From Phymorhynchus buccinoides (Eukaryota > Mollusca > Gastropoda > Neogastropoda > Raphitomidae), in assembly GCA_017654935.2 (NCBI GenBank), contig CM065710.1:7165912-7229911 (forward strand): 64,000 nt of DNA, read 5' to 3'. Both the position numbers and the translations under genes were made by a program. Every line of letters starts with the position of its first letter. Position 1 is the first letter of the stretch. The notes beneath the pieces were generated by a model. The model did not search any database, was not told the DNA's origin, and saw only the letters and a list, made by a program, of their open reading frames with translations. Shown one piece after another: positions 51,943-64,000 of this stretch.

Positions 51943-52843
51943 TTAAAGAACTAACTTCATGAAATGGAAGGATTTATGATGTAGCTTTAACCCTAAAAAA
52001 CGCCGTTAAAAAACCCCACATAAACATAGTGAACGCAAAGTCCGTCAGCTGTCTTCGTTTCTGCACCCGTTTACAATGTTAATTTTAGATGAATTTGCTG
52101 CTGTGGACATTGGCGATCGTCGTTCAATGTAAGTAGGCTTTCAGGTTTTTGGGTTGTGGGTTTTTTTGCTGTCCCACATTCTGGGCCGTACAGTGGCGTT
52201 GCTCCCACGCCGCTCATTCCGAGTCCCAACTCGCAGCCACACCTCCGCACGTTCAGGTTGCAGAACCCGAGACCAGCAGTCCAAGAGGAGCGAATCTATG
52301 TTAGGCCGTCAGGAGGCAACTAACCGAGGAGACACTGCACTGCTGCCGAGTCACTTCGGTGGAGTTCAGTGGAGCCTGTTCAGGACACCACCTACTAAGC
52401 CCCTTCCCTTACTGACGACACTGTTCTCTTAGTCGCGGAGCCAGCGTGAGTGAGGTCCTCCTCCGAGGGCAGTTTGTTTTTCTCTGTTTTTTCATTTTTT
52501 TCATTATTTCTCTTTGATGAAAATAGCCCTAAACTGATTCTTACCATATCCCTTACCCGATTCAAGGCGCAATTTGCAGGGGATTGGTGCAGAGAATAAT
52601 AAAGGTAACTGACTTAGGATTGAACCCTTCGTTACCTACCTTGTGCAAACGGGAGTCCTGGACTCGAGTTGTCTTGCTTTTTGATGTTGATTTGAGGGGG
52701 GGTGCCTGAAAATAAAATACTATTGTGTTCTGGACGTTCGTGATTGTTTAAATTAATTGTCAACGATTTATGAAATTGTGTACATGTACATTGTTAATAT
52801 ATTGATGATACCCTAATTATTTTTATTTTTTGGTATTGTATTA

Positions 52844-53074
52844 TTAGGTATTAGGTACTTTATAGTCACAGAGGCGTCTGTGAAATTCGGGTTGCTCCCA
52901 CATGGAGAGTGCGTCGCAGCCAGAGGCGCGCCACCCATTTTTTTTTTTTTTAATTGTGCATGCGATTTTTGTGTGACGGACGAGGGGTGGGGGTGCGGGG
53001 GGGTAAATTTTGACCAAATGACAACATTTTTCGTTGCCACTGGGTTTAACGTATGCTAAGTGCATGGGCACACG

Positions 53075-53105
<31 letters not shown>

Positions 53106-53226
53106 TCTACGTTCAGACCGTAACGCCTAGTGGCAAAGTGAGAGGAAAAATCTCCTGTACCCAGGTTCGAACTCGGGTTTGCTTGACACGAAGCGAACGC
53201 GCTACCACTGTGCCACTCTACTCTTG
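52844..53226 (-). mobile_element. tRNA-headed SINE, right-copy counterpart
   Basis: Same SINE as 1085-1465; here the B box (GGGTTCGAACC-like, CCAGGTTCGAACTCGGGTTT on +) is better preserved. The head abuts a long G run. Confidence 0.85.
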
Positions 53227-54493
53227 GGGGGGGGGGGGGGGGGGGGGGTGGGGGGGGGGGGGGGGGGGGGGGGGATCTGTGCTGAAAATGTACACCACTT
53301 GTGTTTTAATTTCGTGTACAACGATGATGTGCATCATGTATATATGTGATGGATGCTGCCTTCATTTGTTTTTTGCTGACCGTATTGTACGGGACTATGA
53401 GGCACACCTGACTATGAGGCACACCGGACTATGAGGCACACCTGACTATGAGGCACACCTGACTATGAGGCACACCGGACTATGAGGCACACCTGACTAT
53501 GAGGCACACCTGACTATGAGGCGCACCCCCCCAAAAAAAAACCCATTTGACTCAGAATTCATATTTTGTTTCTCTATTTCCTTACTATATTATCAGTCAC
53601 GTAGATGTAGTGATCGTGATTTAATTTCTTCTTGATTCCTTATGGTTAGTGTGTTATTTTTAAAAAAAATTCTCATTTTTTAAAATCTCTTTTGTGAAGC
53701 GCTAGCCCTAGCCCTAACCCCCCCCCCCCCCTATAAGACGGGAAAACGCAATGAACCATGACTGTGACAAATGGTGCCGTGTACTGCAATACATAGGGGG
53801 GGGGGGGGGGGGTTCTATTAGATAATGGCCTAGGGGGTTAGGGATAGGGTTAGTATTCCAAAAAGGTTATTAGCTAAAAAGGTTCATAAAATACAGCTTT
53901 ATGTTTGGTTAAGAAAGGCAAAAACGGGAAAATGGAATTAACCGAGAAATGCAGGGGGGGTGGTGTGGCACATCTTGACCTTTACCAAGCTTCGCCTTAT
54001 AGTCCATAGTATACGGTACTTAGTATAATGTGAACGTTTTTCTTTTTTTTCTCTCTTTGAGACAATTATGACGCATTTGTACAGAACTAATGAGATATGC
54101 TGAAGAAGATTGCAACTACCTTTGCTTGATGTGTGCGTGCGTGTGTATGTTTTTTTTACTTTATTTGTTTGCTTGTTTTCTTGTTTGTTTGTTTGCTTGT
54201 TAAGGACACAACTCAAGTTCACAAGCCACAGTACATGTTTTCCCCTCATTCTAGCTCCTTTCAGTTTTCCACAGAGAGCTATTTGTTTCAAGTTATTTCT
54301 TTTAACAGCGGCAAATATTCTTATCATTGATTGTGGTTAGGGATAGGAAAAGACCTTACAAGTGGCATACCACCATGAAACAATGTAAGCCTAATGGATA
54401 ACACACTTTAAATTGGTTTATGCTGGTGATGAGAGTTACCTAAAGGCATGAACTGAAAGGAGCAGGAGAAAAGCTACTGTGAAGCTGCTTATC

Positions 54494-54894
54494 ATCGGTG
54501 AAATTCAAAAACATCGTATCTCGATTTTTATTTTTTTTGAGTTAGATACATAGTCAGCTTTCTAATTTTTCCCGCCACCTTCCACCAAAAGCTCGTATCT
54601 CTAACGACTTTCTATCTGGGGTAAATGAGGTTGTGAAAATAGAAGAAAAACTCGTAAGTCCCAAATTCAGATCTAGTTAAGGACAAAAACCTCGTATCTT
54701 CGTTCTTTTCAAGTCTAAAAATGTGTTTTTTTAAAGTAAATTTAACCAAATACAGGACTAAACTCGCAATGTCTTGAACAACATATTCATCATAGTTAAT
54801 GAACTGTGGTCAACGCGGGAAATTAAAAAAAAAAAAATTTAATTTTTCTCAAAACTACCAAAATTGAGATACGATGTTTTTGAATTTCACCGAC
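54494..54894. mobile_element. Fold-back MITE, right-copy counterpart
   Basis: Same as 2734-3140; the C run inside is shorter (TTTTTCCCGCC). Confidence 0.75.
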
Positions 54895-56230
54895 GTTATG
54901 TTAGATAGTTTCCACCTACCGTAAAATGCAGACAATAAGACGCTACTTTTTTCCTCAACCTTGGCCCATGCGGCCTATGTACTGATGCAGCTTATTTGTG
55001 GATTTTTTCAATTCTATTTTTATCAGTATAATTATATTTGTCCAGTCTAATTTGAGCTTCTTTTGAGCTCTCAAAATTGGTTTTGACAATTAATTGATTC
55101 AAATCCCATGTTTAAAGTGCACATGTTGTAATAGGAGAATGTGCACATGTGTTCATTATCTGTCATAAGGCAGGCAAAATCTACTGATTTTTGATTAACT
55201 TTTACACCTTTTTGCGAATATCATTTTCTCTGCGGCTTATAAACTGATGTGGCTTATATGTGAATAAATGCCTGATATTCTGTCAATTTAGGGGCTGCGG
55301 CTTATAACAGGTGCGTCTTATAGTCCAGTTTTTACGGTAAGTAGACTAGTGGATCTAAATCGCCAGTCTTTTGGGGCATTTACTCACTCAGGTCGAAAGA
55401 GCCGGATCCAGCTCATTGCCTGCTCAACCGTTTAGGACCAATGAGCCTGATTGGGCTCATGAGAGTTTTTCAAGAGATTTTCGTTTCTGGCGTGCAACCA
55501 GCTTTCAAGAGTCGCGTCATAATCTATTTTCGTGGGTGCAACTTTTCCTGGTATACAAGAAAAGGAATTTCCTTTTTTTTAATATTTGTCAAAGATCTTT
55601 GTGCGTCTACTGTATTTTTCAAACACTTTAAAATAAGCATTTGTCTAAATTGTTGAAAAAGCAAACTAAAATACCTTCATAAATTTTTTTTTTTCTTCAG
55701 CTGCAGGGGGACATTACCCCTGGACCCCGGCCTTTCAGGGTTTTTCATTTTGTGTAGTTGCACCCGTGGGTTTTTAGTTTACTTTGATCTTTCTTTTCTT
55801 GAAACCAACCAATCATTGCAGACTTTACATTCAGTTTTTGGCTGTACTGGCGGGGTGTGTGTGTCAAGGATTGGAATGTGAAATTTTCCTTCTTTCTATG
55901 TGTAAGCCGTTTCCTTCAGCTGGAGACAAACGATGTATGGAAAGTATGGAATCTGATATTTCACGATCGTTTAGTGCGTGGTGTTTGGTAATCTTCTCTG
56001 AAAATACCGGCCACTAGCTTCACAGAGCTTCTTTGTGGCGATGTGTTTTCGAACCTAATCGAACGGGCCGTGCTAAACGGTTGTAAGGGGAAGCAACTGG
56101 CCAGTGACGAGCGAGTTAACCTTGAATCGCTGTATTGTTGAAGAATTGTTACTCAACACCTTACCCCAGCTAAAGTATTTAACGTCATTGTTTTTGCACA
56201 AATTGAAACTTTGTTTCTCTAATGTGTATA

Positions 56231-56794
56231 CAGACAAACCTCTATTTTAAGACTTCCAAAATGTCCGGAAAAATCGGTCGTAAATTGGAGGGGTCGTATG
56301 ACGGAGGTTTTCACTGGCAGCCGTAGAAAGAAAAAGTTCAGCACAGTTCATACTCTCTTCTTCATGCACACATACAATGACATATTAAAACTGGATTTGT
56401 GTCTTTCCAACTCCATAGGATTGTGCAATCGATGTATTACAGTTTCACTTCGCCGACTTCTGTTAATCACCTCCACTCTCGTCCAAAGTCAGTGGTTTTC
56501 TTTTTCAAAGTCAGTGGTTTTCGTGCTTTTCCTACGCTTTCCGCCATCTTTTCTACAACAAGGGAAGCGACTCCGCTTTCAGGCCCTTGACCGTGGTTGT
56601 TTCCCTTTGCTCGAAGTCTAAGCAGACGACGGCAACGGTCGTAAAAACCAACAAAATGGCGGTCGTAAGTCGCGTTTTAGAGGAAGTCGTTTAAGAGAGG
56701 TCGTTTACATAGTAAAATGCATCCGTGCCAACAAATCCGGTCTCAAATGAGAGGTGGTCGCTTAACAGAGGGTCGTAAAATAGGGGTTTGTCTG
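56231..56794. mobile_element. pogo/Tigger-like short element, right-copy counterpart
   Basis: Same 564-bp element with TA flanks. Confidence 0.7.
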
Positions 56795-59700
56795 TACCAT
56801 ATTTTTCAGACTACAATGCTCATCTTGTTTATAGGACGCACCCCTCCAAATTTTACACAAAATTCAGATTTTGTTCTTATATTTTCTTACTATATTATCA
56901 GTCACATTATAAGGCGCAGGAGGGGTCAGCTGCTATTTCAGATGGGCTGGACTACAATTTGTTCACAGTGGAGATGCCTTGCCCAGGGTACATCCCCAGT
57001 TTCTCAGCCAAAAGGATTTGAGGAACATCTAGCGTGACCACGCAACTTGATAGCAGCTCATTTTCATCATTTGTGCGATAGACCCATCGAATGAATGAAA
57101 AATGGTGCTTTACGTCCTCTCGGTCTGGAACAGACACATATGGGACATTTGTAAATACAAAGATGGTGGGAACAATGCTGGAGGCAATGCCCGGGGGCAG
57201 TGCAACAATGCAGATAGGTGTAGCGGTAGCCATGCCTCGGTTAAACCTCTTCGGCTATGGTACCGCCACAAGTATACCATAGTATAGTATGAAAGTATAA
57301 TGCAATAGATCCACCGTCAACAACAACAAAAACTGACAGAATGTCCTACGATTTTTTTTTAAATTTTATTGTCAACTTTTGTGACCTACCCCCAACTTAC
57401 CTTTCCGAAATGATTGTCTTCCTTCGTTAGCAATGATGTTGCTAACGTCTTTGTTAATTAACAAGTTTTTTCTTTGCATGGAAGTTATTATATCCCTGAT
57501 TGGTAGCAATGTTGCCCATTTTGATGTTCACAAGTTTTATTGTGCCAAGTACTGTTACTCTGAATATACCCCCATGTATCTAACCTGTCCACATTTACAC
57601 GTACAGTGGAGTATGCTTAACACAACATTCTGGGGATTTTTTTGTGTGTGTGTGCATATGAACTGATTTTCGTGTAAAGCATTTTCAACAATATTGCGGT
57701 GGTGGTGTAGCTTTAAACTAAGAGTAGCCCCTCATCCCCATTTTTCATTCTCCATCATTTACAATTTATGACATGCCAATTTTTTGTATTGTTCGCTGGC
57801 TTTCACGCGTGAGACCTTACGTCACTTGAGTGGGCACATGTTGCCCATTCTGCAGTGCATATTTGCCTATATGGCCTTTTTTATATATATATATTTTTTT
57901 TACTGGGATGTGTTTGTTATCCTTTTTTACTTTTTTTTTTTTAACCTGGATCCGATAAGTAGAGTAGAGTGGCTCAACGTTTCCAGCACTGCGTGAAATT
58001 ATGAGCTATAGGGTGCAATGATGAAGATGCCATGTCGTGAATTGTACTGTTTTTGTGTGTTTTCTTCAGGTTTTTGGATGTTGTTAAGAATCATGGATGT
58101 GTGTTTTGTTATACGTGGTGTTATACGTGGTCGATTGTTATGCGGTGACAGTTCTTAGATAACCATAGCTGTTGACGGGACTATAACAGACTAACTAACT
58201 AACAATATTGCGGTCCAAAACAACCTGAAGCCAAGCGGGCAAGCGCAGCTAGTAGTTTTGTGCGTGTGCCGCAGTGTGCAAGCGATCCGATCACGACTGT
58301 GTGTGTGTGTGTGTGTATGAGAGAGAGAGAGAGAGGGAGAGTTGCTTTGTTACTGGTTTGTGTGATTCTTAAATACTATTTTTGTTATCTACTTCTCGAT
58401 GAAGAATTGATTGTAAAGCGCTTTGGGCTCAAGCGCTATATAAATGTACTGTTATTATCATTATACCTTGGAAACGCGCGCAGCACATAGCTTCCATTGC
58501 GGAGGGCTTGGCAGTTTGCTTATCAAGAAGTAGAAGATAGCGACACCTATGGAGTTCAAGATGAATCAACAATGCCCAACTTAGGACACACATTTCACCA
58601 CCTGAGGGGGCAGTCAAACCAGTAGGGGCTTAGCATGTGATATTCTTAGTTGGGCGTAGTGAGAGAGAGAGAGAGAGAGAGAGGGAGGGACTCATCTCTC
58701 TTTCTCTCTCTCACTACCCCCAACTAGACAGAGAGAGGGAGGGAGGGACTACGACTCATCTCCCTCTCTTTCTCTTTCTCTCTCTCACTACCCCCAACTA
58801 AGAATATAATGTGCTAAGCCCCTACTGGTTTGACTGCCCCCTGGCGGTGAAATCGGAGTCCTAAGTTAACCATTAGCGTCACAATGTGACCACACTTTGT
58901 GACTGAGTGTTGTTGAAAACATTTTTTGAACATTTCCTGGTGCCTTTATCATTTTTACCAGTAGTGTTTTTTCCCCCTTTGACGAACCTTGATTTTTGTT
59001 TATTTATGAAGATTAACATGCTTGTGTGTGTGCGTGTGCGTGTATGTACATACGTGTGTGTGATTGTGTGTGTACGTTCATATTTGTTGCTTGTGTCTAC
59101 CCGTTTCCTTACTCACTCACAAAAACAAAACCCAAGCAATTGTTTTTGCCATACAGAAAATTTCTTTTTCCTTTTTTTGTTTTAAACCAAAGACCATTCG
59201 TTTATTCTTTCACCAAAGAGAGGTGTGTGTGTGTTTATGGTGTTTTATTCGCCCTAAGGGCGGGTTCACATTAGACGCTGTAAGTTCCGTACGGAAAACC
59301 CTAAATAAGTGGAAGAAAGAAGGATAAAAGTTTACGCATATAGGGGAAATTCGGACACGTGCGCAAATCTTTTCCCTTCTTTGTTTCACTTATTTATGGA
59401 TTGCGCACGGGTTTCCGCATGGAATATCCGCTTATGTGTGTACACGGCCTTTGTCTAACCATTGATTTACATTTTAACCCAATGACTCCCAACCATTCGA
59501 ACCGGGAATCGATCCCAGTTCCCGAGAGATGGGAATTAACTCTGAACGTCACACCAAATCTTTTCATTAAAAAAATCACCCAGAATAAAGTCTAACTCAC
59601 ATTTCATTTCTGAAAGATGCATATTGAATAGCAATGATGATATTATTATTCCAAAGCTAACACACTGTCACACAACAAACCATGAATTGGAATAAAAAAA

Positions 59701-60524
59701 ATCCGTAATGGCACTCCGAGCATCGCGCCGAGTCAATACTGCGTCACGTCACGTGGAAAGAAGAAAAAAAATTTGGGGTCACTTCGAAAAATCCATTCAA
59801 AAAGACTAGTGGGTGCTTTCCCTTGCTGTAAAAGACCAAAAACGGACCACTGAGAGTCAGGAACAGGAAGAACTAACTTAGTATATTGCATTGTGGGAAG
59901 GGAGAAAGTGAACGAGCGCAATCGGCACATACGGGCTGCATGAGTTGACAAAATTCGGTCGAATTTGGCGTCTGTGTCCTAGAGAGGGTTAAGGAGTTGT
60001 TTTTTTATTTCTCTCCAGTGCTTCAGAAAATTGAAAATGTGTCCTAAATATGGTGGTGCTTTCTTTCTCTCTCTCTCTTTTGTTTGTTTTTGTTGTTGCT
60101 CGTTTGGCTAGTTGGGTTTTTATGTGTGTTTTTTGTAGTGAAACGTCGTTTTGAACATTTGTTTTGAAACCCCACCATCCGTGTTCTCTTTATACTGTTC
60201 ATTATATTCAATGGGGGCATTATACCACTACTGCTATTTGGTGACACAAAAAGGCCGGTCATTTTTATCATAAGAAAATCCGAAAACAAATCGTCCGGAA
60301 TTCAAAAGGACAGATCAAGCGATGGAATCGTGTCCGTTGATTTCTCTATTATAATATGGGCTTAAAGCATAATTCTGCTTTGACGTTTTGGATTTTTTCG
60401 TTAATTTCATCAAGATATTTTTTGATCTTTTAATAATGAAGTGTTGAGTTTCTAAAATGTATTATGCTTTAATGAACTATTAATTAGCAGTGCCTCCCTA
60501 GAAGTACAGTATATCCATTTTATT

Positions 60525-60576
60525 GGCTCATTCGTGTTAACGAAGTTAACACAAAGTGAGTCTATAGTATGATAGT

Positions 60577-60614
<38 letters not shown>

Positions 60615-60888
60615 TGTTGCGTCCGTGGTCTAATCTCCAAACCTTAACGTTGGCATTTTCCCGGGGAAATAGAAGGCGTACATTGTTCAAACTGTCTGTG
60701 CAAGCTTTCAAACAATAATGATTTGAATAATTAAATACTTAAAACAACACTTTTAGTTGTATCCATTAACAATAGTTTCATTTGTACTTTAAAATTTTAT
60801 TGGCAATCTTGTACTTTAGACACCCCCCTCAATCTTTGTTGTTGTCCCACATGTTCCTGTTCGAGTGAGCCTTGAAGGCTTTGCCTCT
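60525..60888. mobile_element. GGCTCACT...AGTGAGCC element, right-copy counterpart
   Basis: Collinear with 8766-9127. Confidence 0.7.
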
Positions 60889-61475
60889 CTTGTTGTTCAT
60901 ATTACTGTTGTTGTTGTTCGCCTCAGTTTGCCTACAGTATGCATATTTTCCTTTTGCTCAGTCTTTTGCCAGTCCTTATCTTTTTGCTCAGTTTTTTCAT
61001 TCCTTTTATTTGTAAGTTTTGGGGTGGGGTTTTTTGGTGAGTTTTTAATGAAGCCCTCCTCCCAAGTGGGTTTTTTGGTGTGTTTTTAATGAAGCCCTCC
61101 TCCCAAGTGGGGTTTTGGGTGAGTTTTTAATGAAGCCCTCCTCCCAAGTGGGGTTTTTCTACATCTGTTCTTTCTATTGTGTTAGGTTTTTTTATATAAA
61201 TCAGCCAGTTTGATCTTAACTTATGATTGTATCATGAAGTGTAAACGAGAATTGATGAAGTACTTATAATTGTATAATAATTAAGCGTGAACACGAATTT
61301 GCAAAGTACAGGGTATCATTATAAATTTTTTTTTTTTTTAATCTACGTTGCCCTCATTTTGCGTCGATACTTTCTTGATCTATGCTTGTCCTCATTTTGC
61401 AAGTGTTCTTTTATTTGTTTTGTTTTGACTTTAGTTTTGTTTTTGTTGTGCATGTGTGTGTGTGTGTGTGTGTGT

Positions 61476-61863
61476 ACAGACATCTTTACCCTCCCGGTTT
61501 TGCCAGAATTATTCCTGCTGGATTTCGAAAAAACGTCTATTATTTGTTTCTGTTTATATGAAAAGACGCAAGGGTTGACCCAAACCTTGGAGTGATAGGG
61601 TGAAACGGCCAAAAGTGAAGCAGAAGTTTTCTCAAAAGTATTTGAAAGTGCCAGGAATAACAAGTTCGCGTTTGGGAGACGAGCATGCACACTGCAAGTA
61701 CTGCAACGTGGACTTCAGAATTTCGCACAGTGCGCTCGCAAGATACCTTTTAAATCAGGGTTTTATCGCGAGTCGTGTACCGATGTGAATTCTGTTTTTT
61801 TCCCCCCTCAAATTCCAGGTTTTTCTGTGTCAAATTCCAGGTTGTTTCCAGGTAAACAGGTCT
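61476..61863. mobile_element. CAGACCTG-type element, right-copy counterpart
   Basis: Same as 9717-10106 with a shortened left end (CAGACATCTTTACCC) and a GGTTGTTTCCAGGTAAACAG right end. It includes the zinc-finger fragment at 61600-61788. Confidence 0.7.
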
Positions 61864-62215
61864 GGTGTATGTGTGTTGTGGTGGGTTTTTTTTCTTTTCT
61901 TTTTTTTGTAACCTTAGAATGACTAATTGAGTAGAAAGGCTAACACTGTCAGCACACAACCAAGCTTTATTTGTGTGGGAATTTTTTTAAATTTTATGTA
62001 AATATACAGTTGTCATGCGTGTCACCAAATTATTATTTTTGCATTTTGGAGAGGGAGTGCTTCCATTGTAGCAAGGTGCTTCGCGTGTCTTTCTTTGTTG
62101 ATCATAACATTAATTATTAATATATACAAAAATTCTCTGTCGGCCATTTTATATGTTGTCTTTTTTCTTCTTCATTATGTGTTTGTTGTTGTTGTTTTTT
62201 GGTTAATTGCTTTAA

Positions 62216-62453
62216 CCCTTTCACCGCCAGCCACTATTCAGCCAAAAAATACCATTACCATTAAATACCATAAAAAGAACAAAAATCTGCAATATTGCAA
62301 ATTCCTCTGTGATGTGTATAACATTAGGCCTATCCTTACCTCCCAAAATTAAGAAAATAGGGTCTTCGGATAACAAGCCCTGTTTTGATGTCTTTTTGTA
62401 ACATGGGTGTTAAACCATTGTGGTGCAAACATGCGACATTGGCGGCAAAAGGG
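62216..62453. mobile_element. TTAA MITE, right-copy counterpart of 10449-10680
   Basis: TTAA at 62212-62215 and 62454-62457. It differs from its counterpart by one extra CATTAC unit near 62257. Confidence 0.85.
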
Positions 62454-64000
62454 TTAACCCTTTCACTGCCTAGAGCAGTCTAGACACCACCAACCAAACA
62501 AATTTTCACCTGCAAAACTTTCACAGAGATGACCGTAATTCGCGGACTATAAGCTGCAACTTTTTTTTCGGTCAAACAGGGGAAGTTACTCTACCATCAG
62601 GTATATCCCCAGCTCTCGCCTCGTGTGTTTGAGCAGACGTACGGCACTTAGAACACCGTGCGTCATTCTAAAATTAATGTCATTCATTCCCCCCCCCCCC
62701 CCCCCCCCCCGTCACATTTTGCAAGTTTGATCAGTTTGTGGCAACTGGACACCCCTCATTTTTTCTATGAAAAAAATGTTTGCAAGTCGCTGACTCGCAA
62801 ATCTGCAGTTTCAAGCTTTGACACCATTGTTGCATTGTTGCTATAGTATTTGACCGAGTAATGTAGGTAAACAACTCTAATTTTCACGAAGTGCTCTCCC
62901 CTAGGTGCCCCCCCCCCCCCCCCCGAAAATTGTCTATTGAGTGATGTGCAGGGGTAATGTTGCCATGGAGTAATGTATCAAAAAACCCAACTTCACTGGA
63001 GTAATGAGTTGCGCAAAAATCAGATAATGGTGTTTCCAATGCGGCCCGGCTGGAAAGCAGGCCGCTTGAGCCGCGCTAACGCAGCACGCTAAATCTAGCC
63101 CTAGCACGGCTCGCTTCGAGTGTTGCGTTTACGGTAGCAGGGTTCATAGGGGCCTTACCAGTCCTTATAAGTCTTGACAAATTGAAATCTCCAAGTAAGG
63201 CCTTACAAGTGCTTACATTCACTTCAAGGTCCTTACAAGTCCTGACAGCTGCCAAAAACTGCCCTGAGCAGCAAGACCATACTCAAAATAGATCGCGGAA
63301 GCAGCGATTTTACACTTGAGAAACATCGCTCAGCACCTACTTCACCTTACCCCCCTCCCCCACCTTCCCGTTTCAACTGACGGCTTAGCAGACGAACGAT
63401 GCACCGCGAGTTGTCAAGAGAAATTGGACTGAAATCTCGTTCTTTATCCTGGTGTCGTTTTGCGAGAAAACTCGTATATCTGTGTCAGCCATAGTTTTTC
63501 TATCGGCTTAGACATTGTTCACAATGCTGGGAAAGTGTTCCTTTCAAGATCGTTGGCTAAAAGATGTACATTATCCTTAGGACTACAGGTCCTTACAAGG
63601 TCCTTACTTGGGGATAGCTGAAAGCCCTGGGAACCCTGCGGTAGTTGTTGATTTTTTCCGCGAAAGAAAGGAGCTAGCACGTGGGAAAGGAATGTGGCCC
63701 GGTTCTGGCACGGCTGTGGCCCACCTCTGAAGCAGGGCCATTTTCGGCGCGGCCATGGCCCGCTGGCACGCTTTTGGCCTGGGTAATTTTTACCGTAAGC
63801 GCATTGTCCCTGGCCGAGAGCTGGCCTGGCCAGGCCTGGCACGCTTTAAATAGGCACCGTAAACGCAGCTAATGTTACCAAGTGGAGTAATGTGCTGGGG
63901 TAATGTTGCAATGAAGTTGTAAACTATCGCCTTATAGTCCGTACGATTCGGTAATGTTTGCACATATGGAGCTATGTTCATGAGTAATATTGCAATGGAG

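Larger units (their letters stand above)
51755..64000. repeat. Right copy of the direct repeat of at least 12.2 kb
   Basis: Collinear with 1-12240 and cut by the window end. Elements listed for the left copy recur here about 51,754-51,760 bp further on: SINE, minisatellites, fold-backs, pogo-like element, zinc-finger fragment and TTAA MITEs. No spliced gene was recognised. The repeat starts inside a TTAA MITE (51704-51942). Confidence 0.95.

Overview
This is a gene-poor, repeat-saturated stretch of animal nuclear DNA. It contains one gene with spliced exons, a mollusc-type 5S rRNA sequence, tRNA-headed SINEs, and many short inverted-repeat elements and microsatellites. The repeats (SINE tails ending in GACGTTAAAC, long GT/GA tracts, GGACTATAAGGCG-type MITEs) suggest a marine mollusc, perhaps a gastropod. 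That assignment is inference from sequence style, not a database match.

The gene lies on the + strand from 19615 to 49183. Twelve exons can be read, and they encode about 410 residues of a PSTPIP1-type protein: an F-BAR domain, a Pro/Gln-rich linker and a C-terminal SH3 domain. Such proteins bind and bend membranes and link PEST-type tyrosine phosphatases to the actin cytoskeleton. The tiny first coding exon (about 10 residues) is not seen. Splice phases agree at every junction except around exon 5 (28172-28250), which has two reading-frame lesions and an unexplained phase mismatch with exon 6. Exon 11 is the first unit of an 11-copy, exactly 136-bp tandem array, and each unit carries the exon's last 24 nt plus a 5' splice site.

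Layout. Positions 1-12240 and 51755-64000 are near-identical direct copies, at least 12.2 kb long. Both run off the window. The left copy leads to a contig end and a 500-N scaffold gap (15482-15981), so an unmerged second haplotype is the simplest explanation. 12241-15481 holds a 16-bp minisatellite, mobile elements and a GA tract. 15982-19614 holds a TTAA-type MITE, a 5S rRNA sequence fused to a U2-snRNA-headed SINE, GT tracts and a fold-back element with telomere-like repeats. 19615-49183 is the gene, whose introns are almost entirely repeats. 49184-51754 holds a probable spliced 3' UTR with a poly(A) signal, CT tracts and three abutting or nested TTAA MITEs.

No other protein-coding gene could be supported. 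Most long open frames are low-complexity repeats. The most notable observations are the splice-site-carrying tandem array, a SINE target-site duplication that copied the exon 7 donor, a broken duplicate of exon 1, the 5S/U2 composite, and exon 5.
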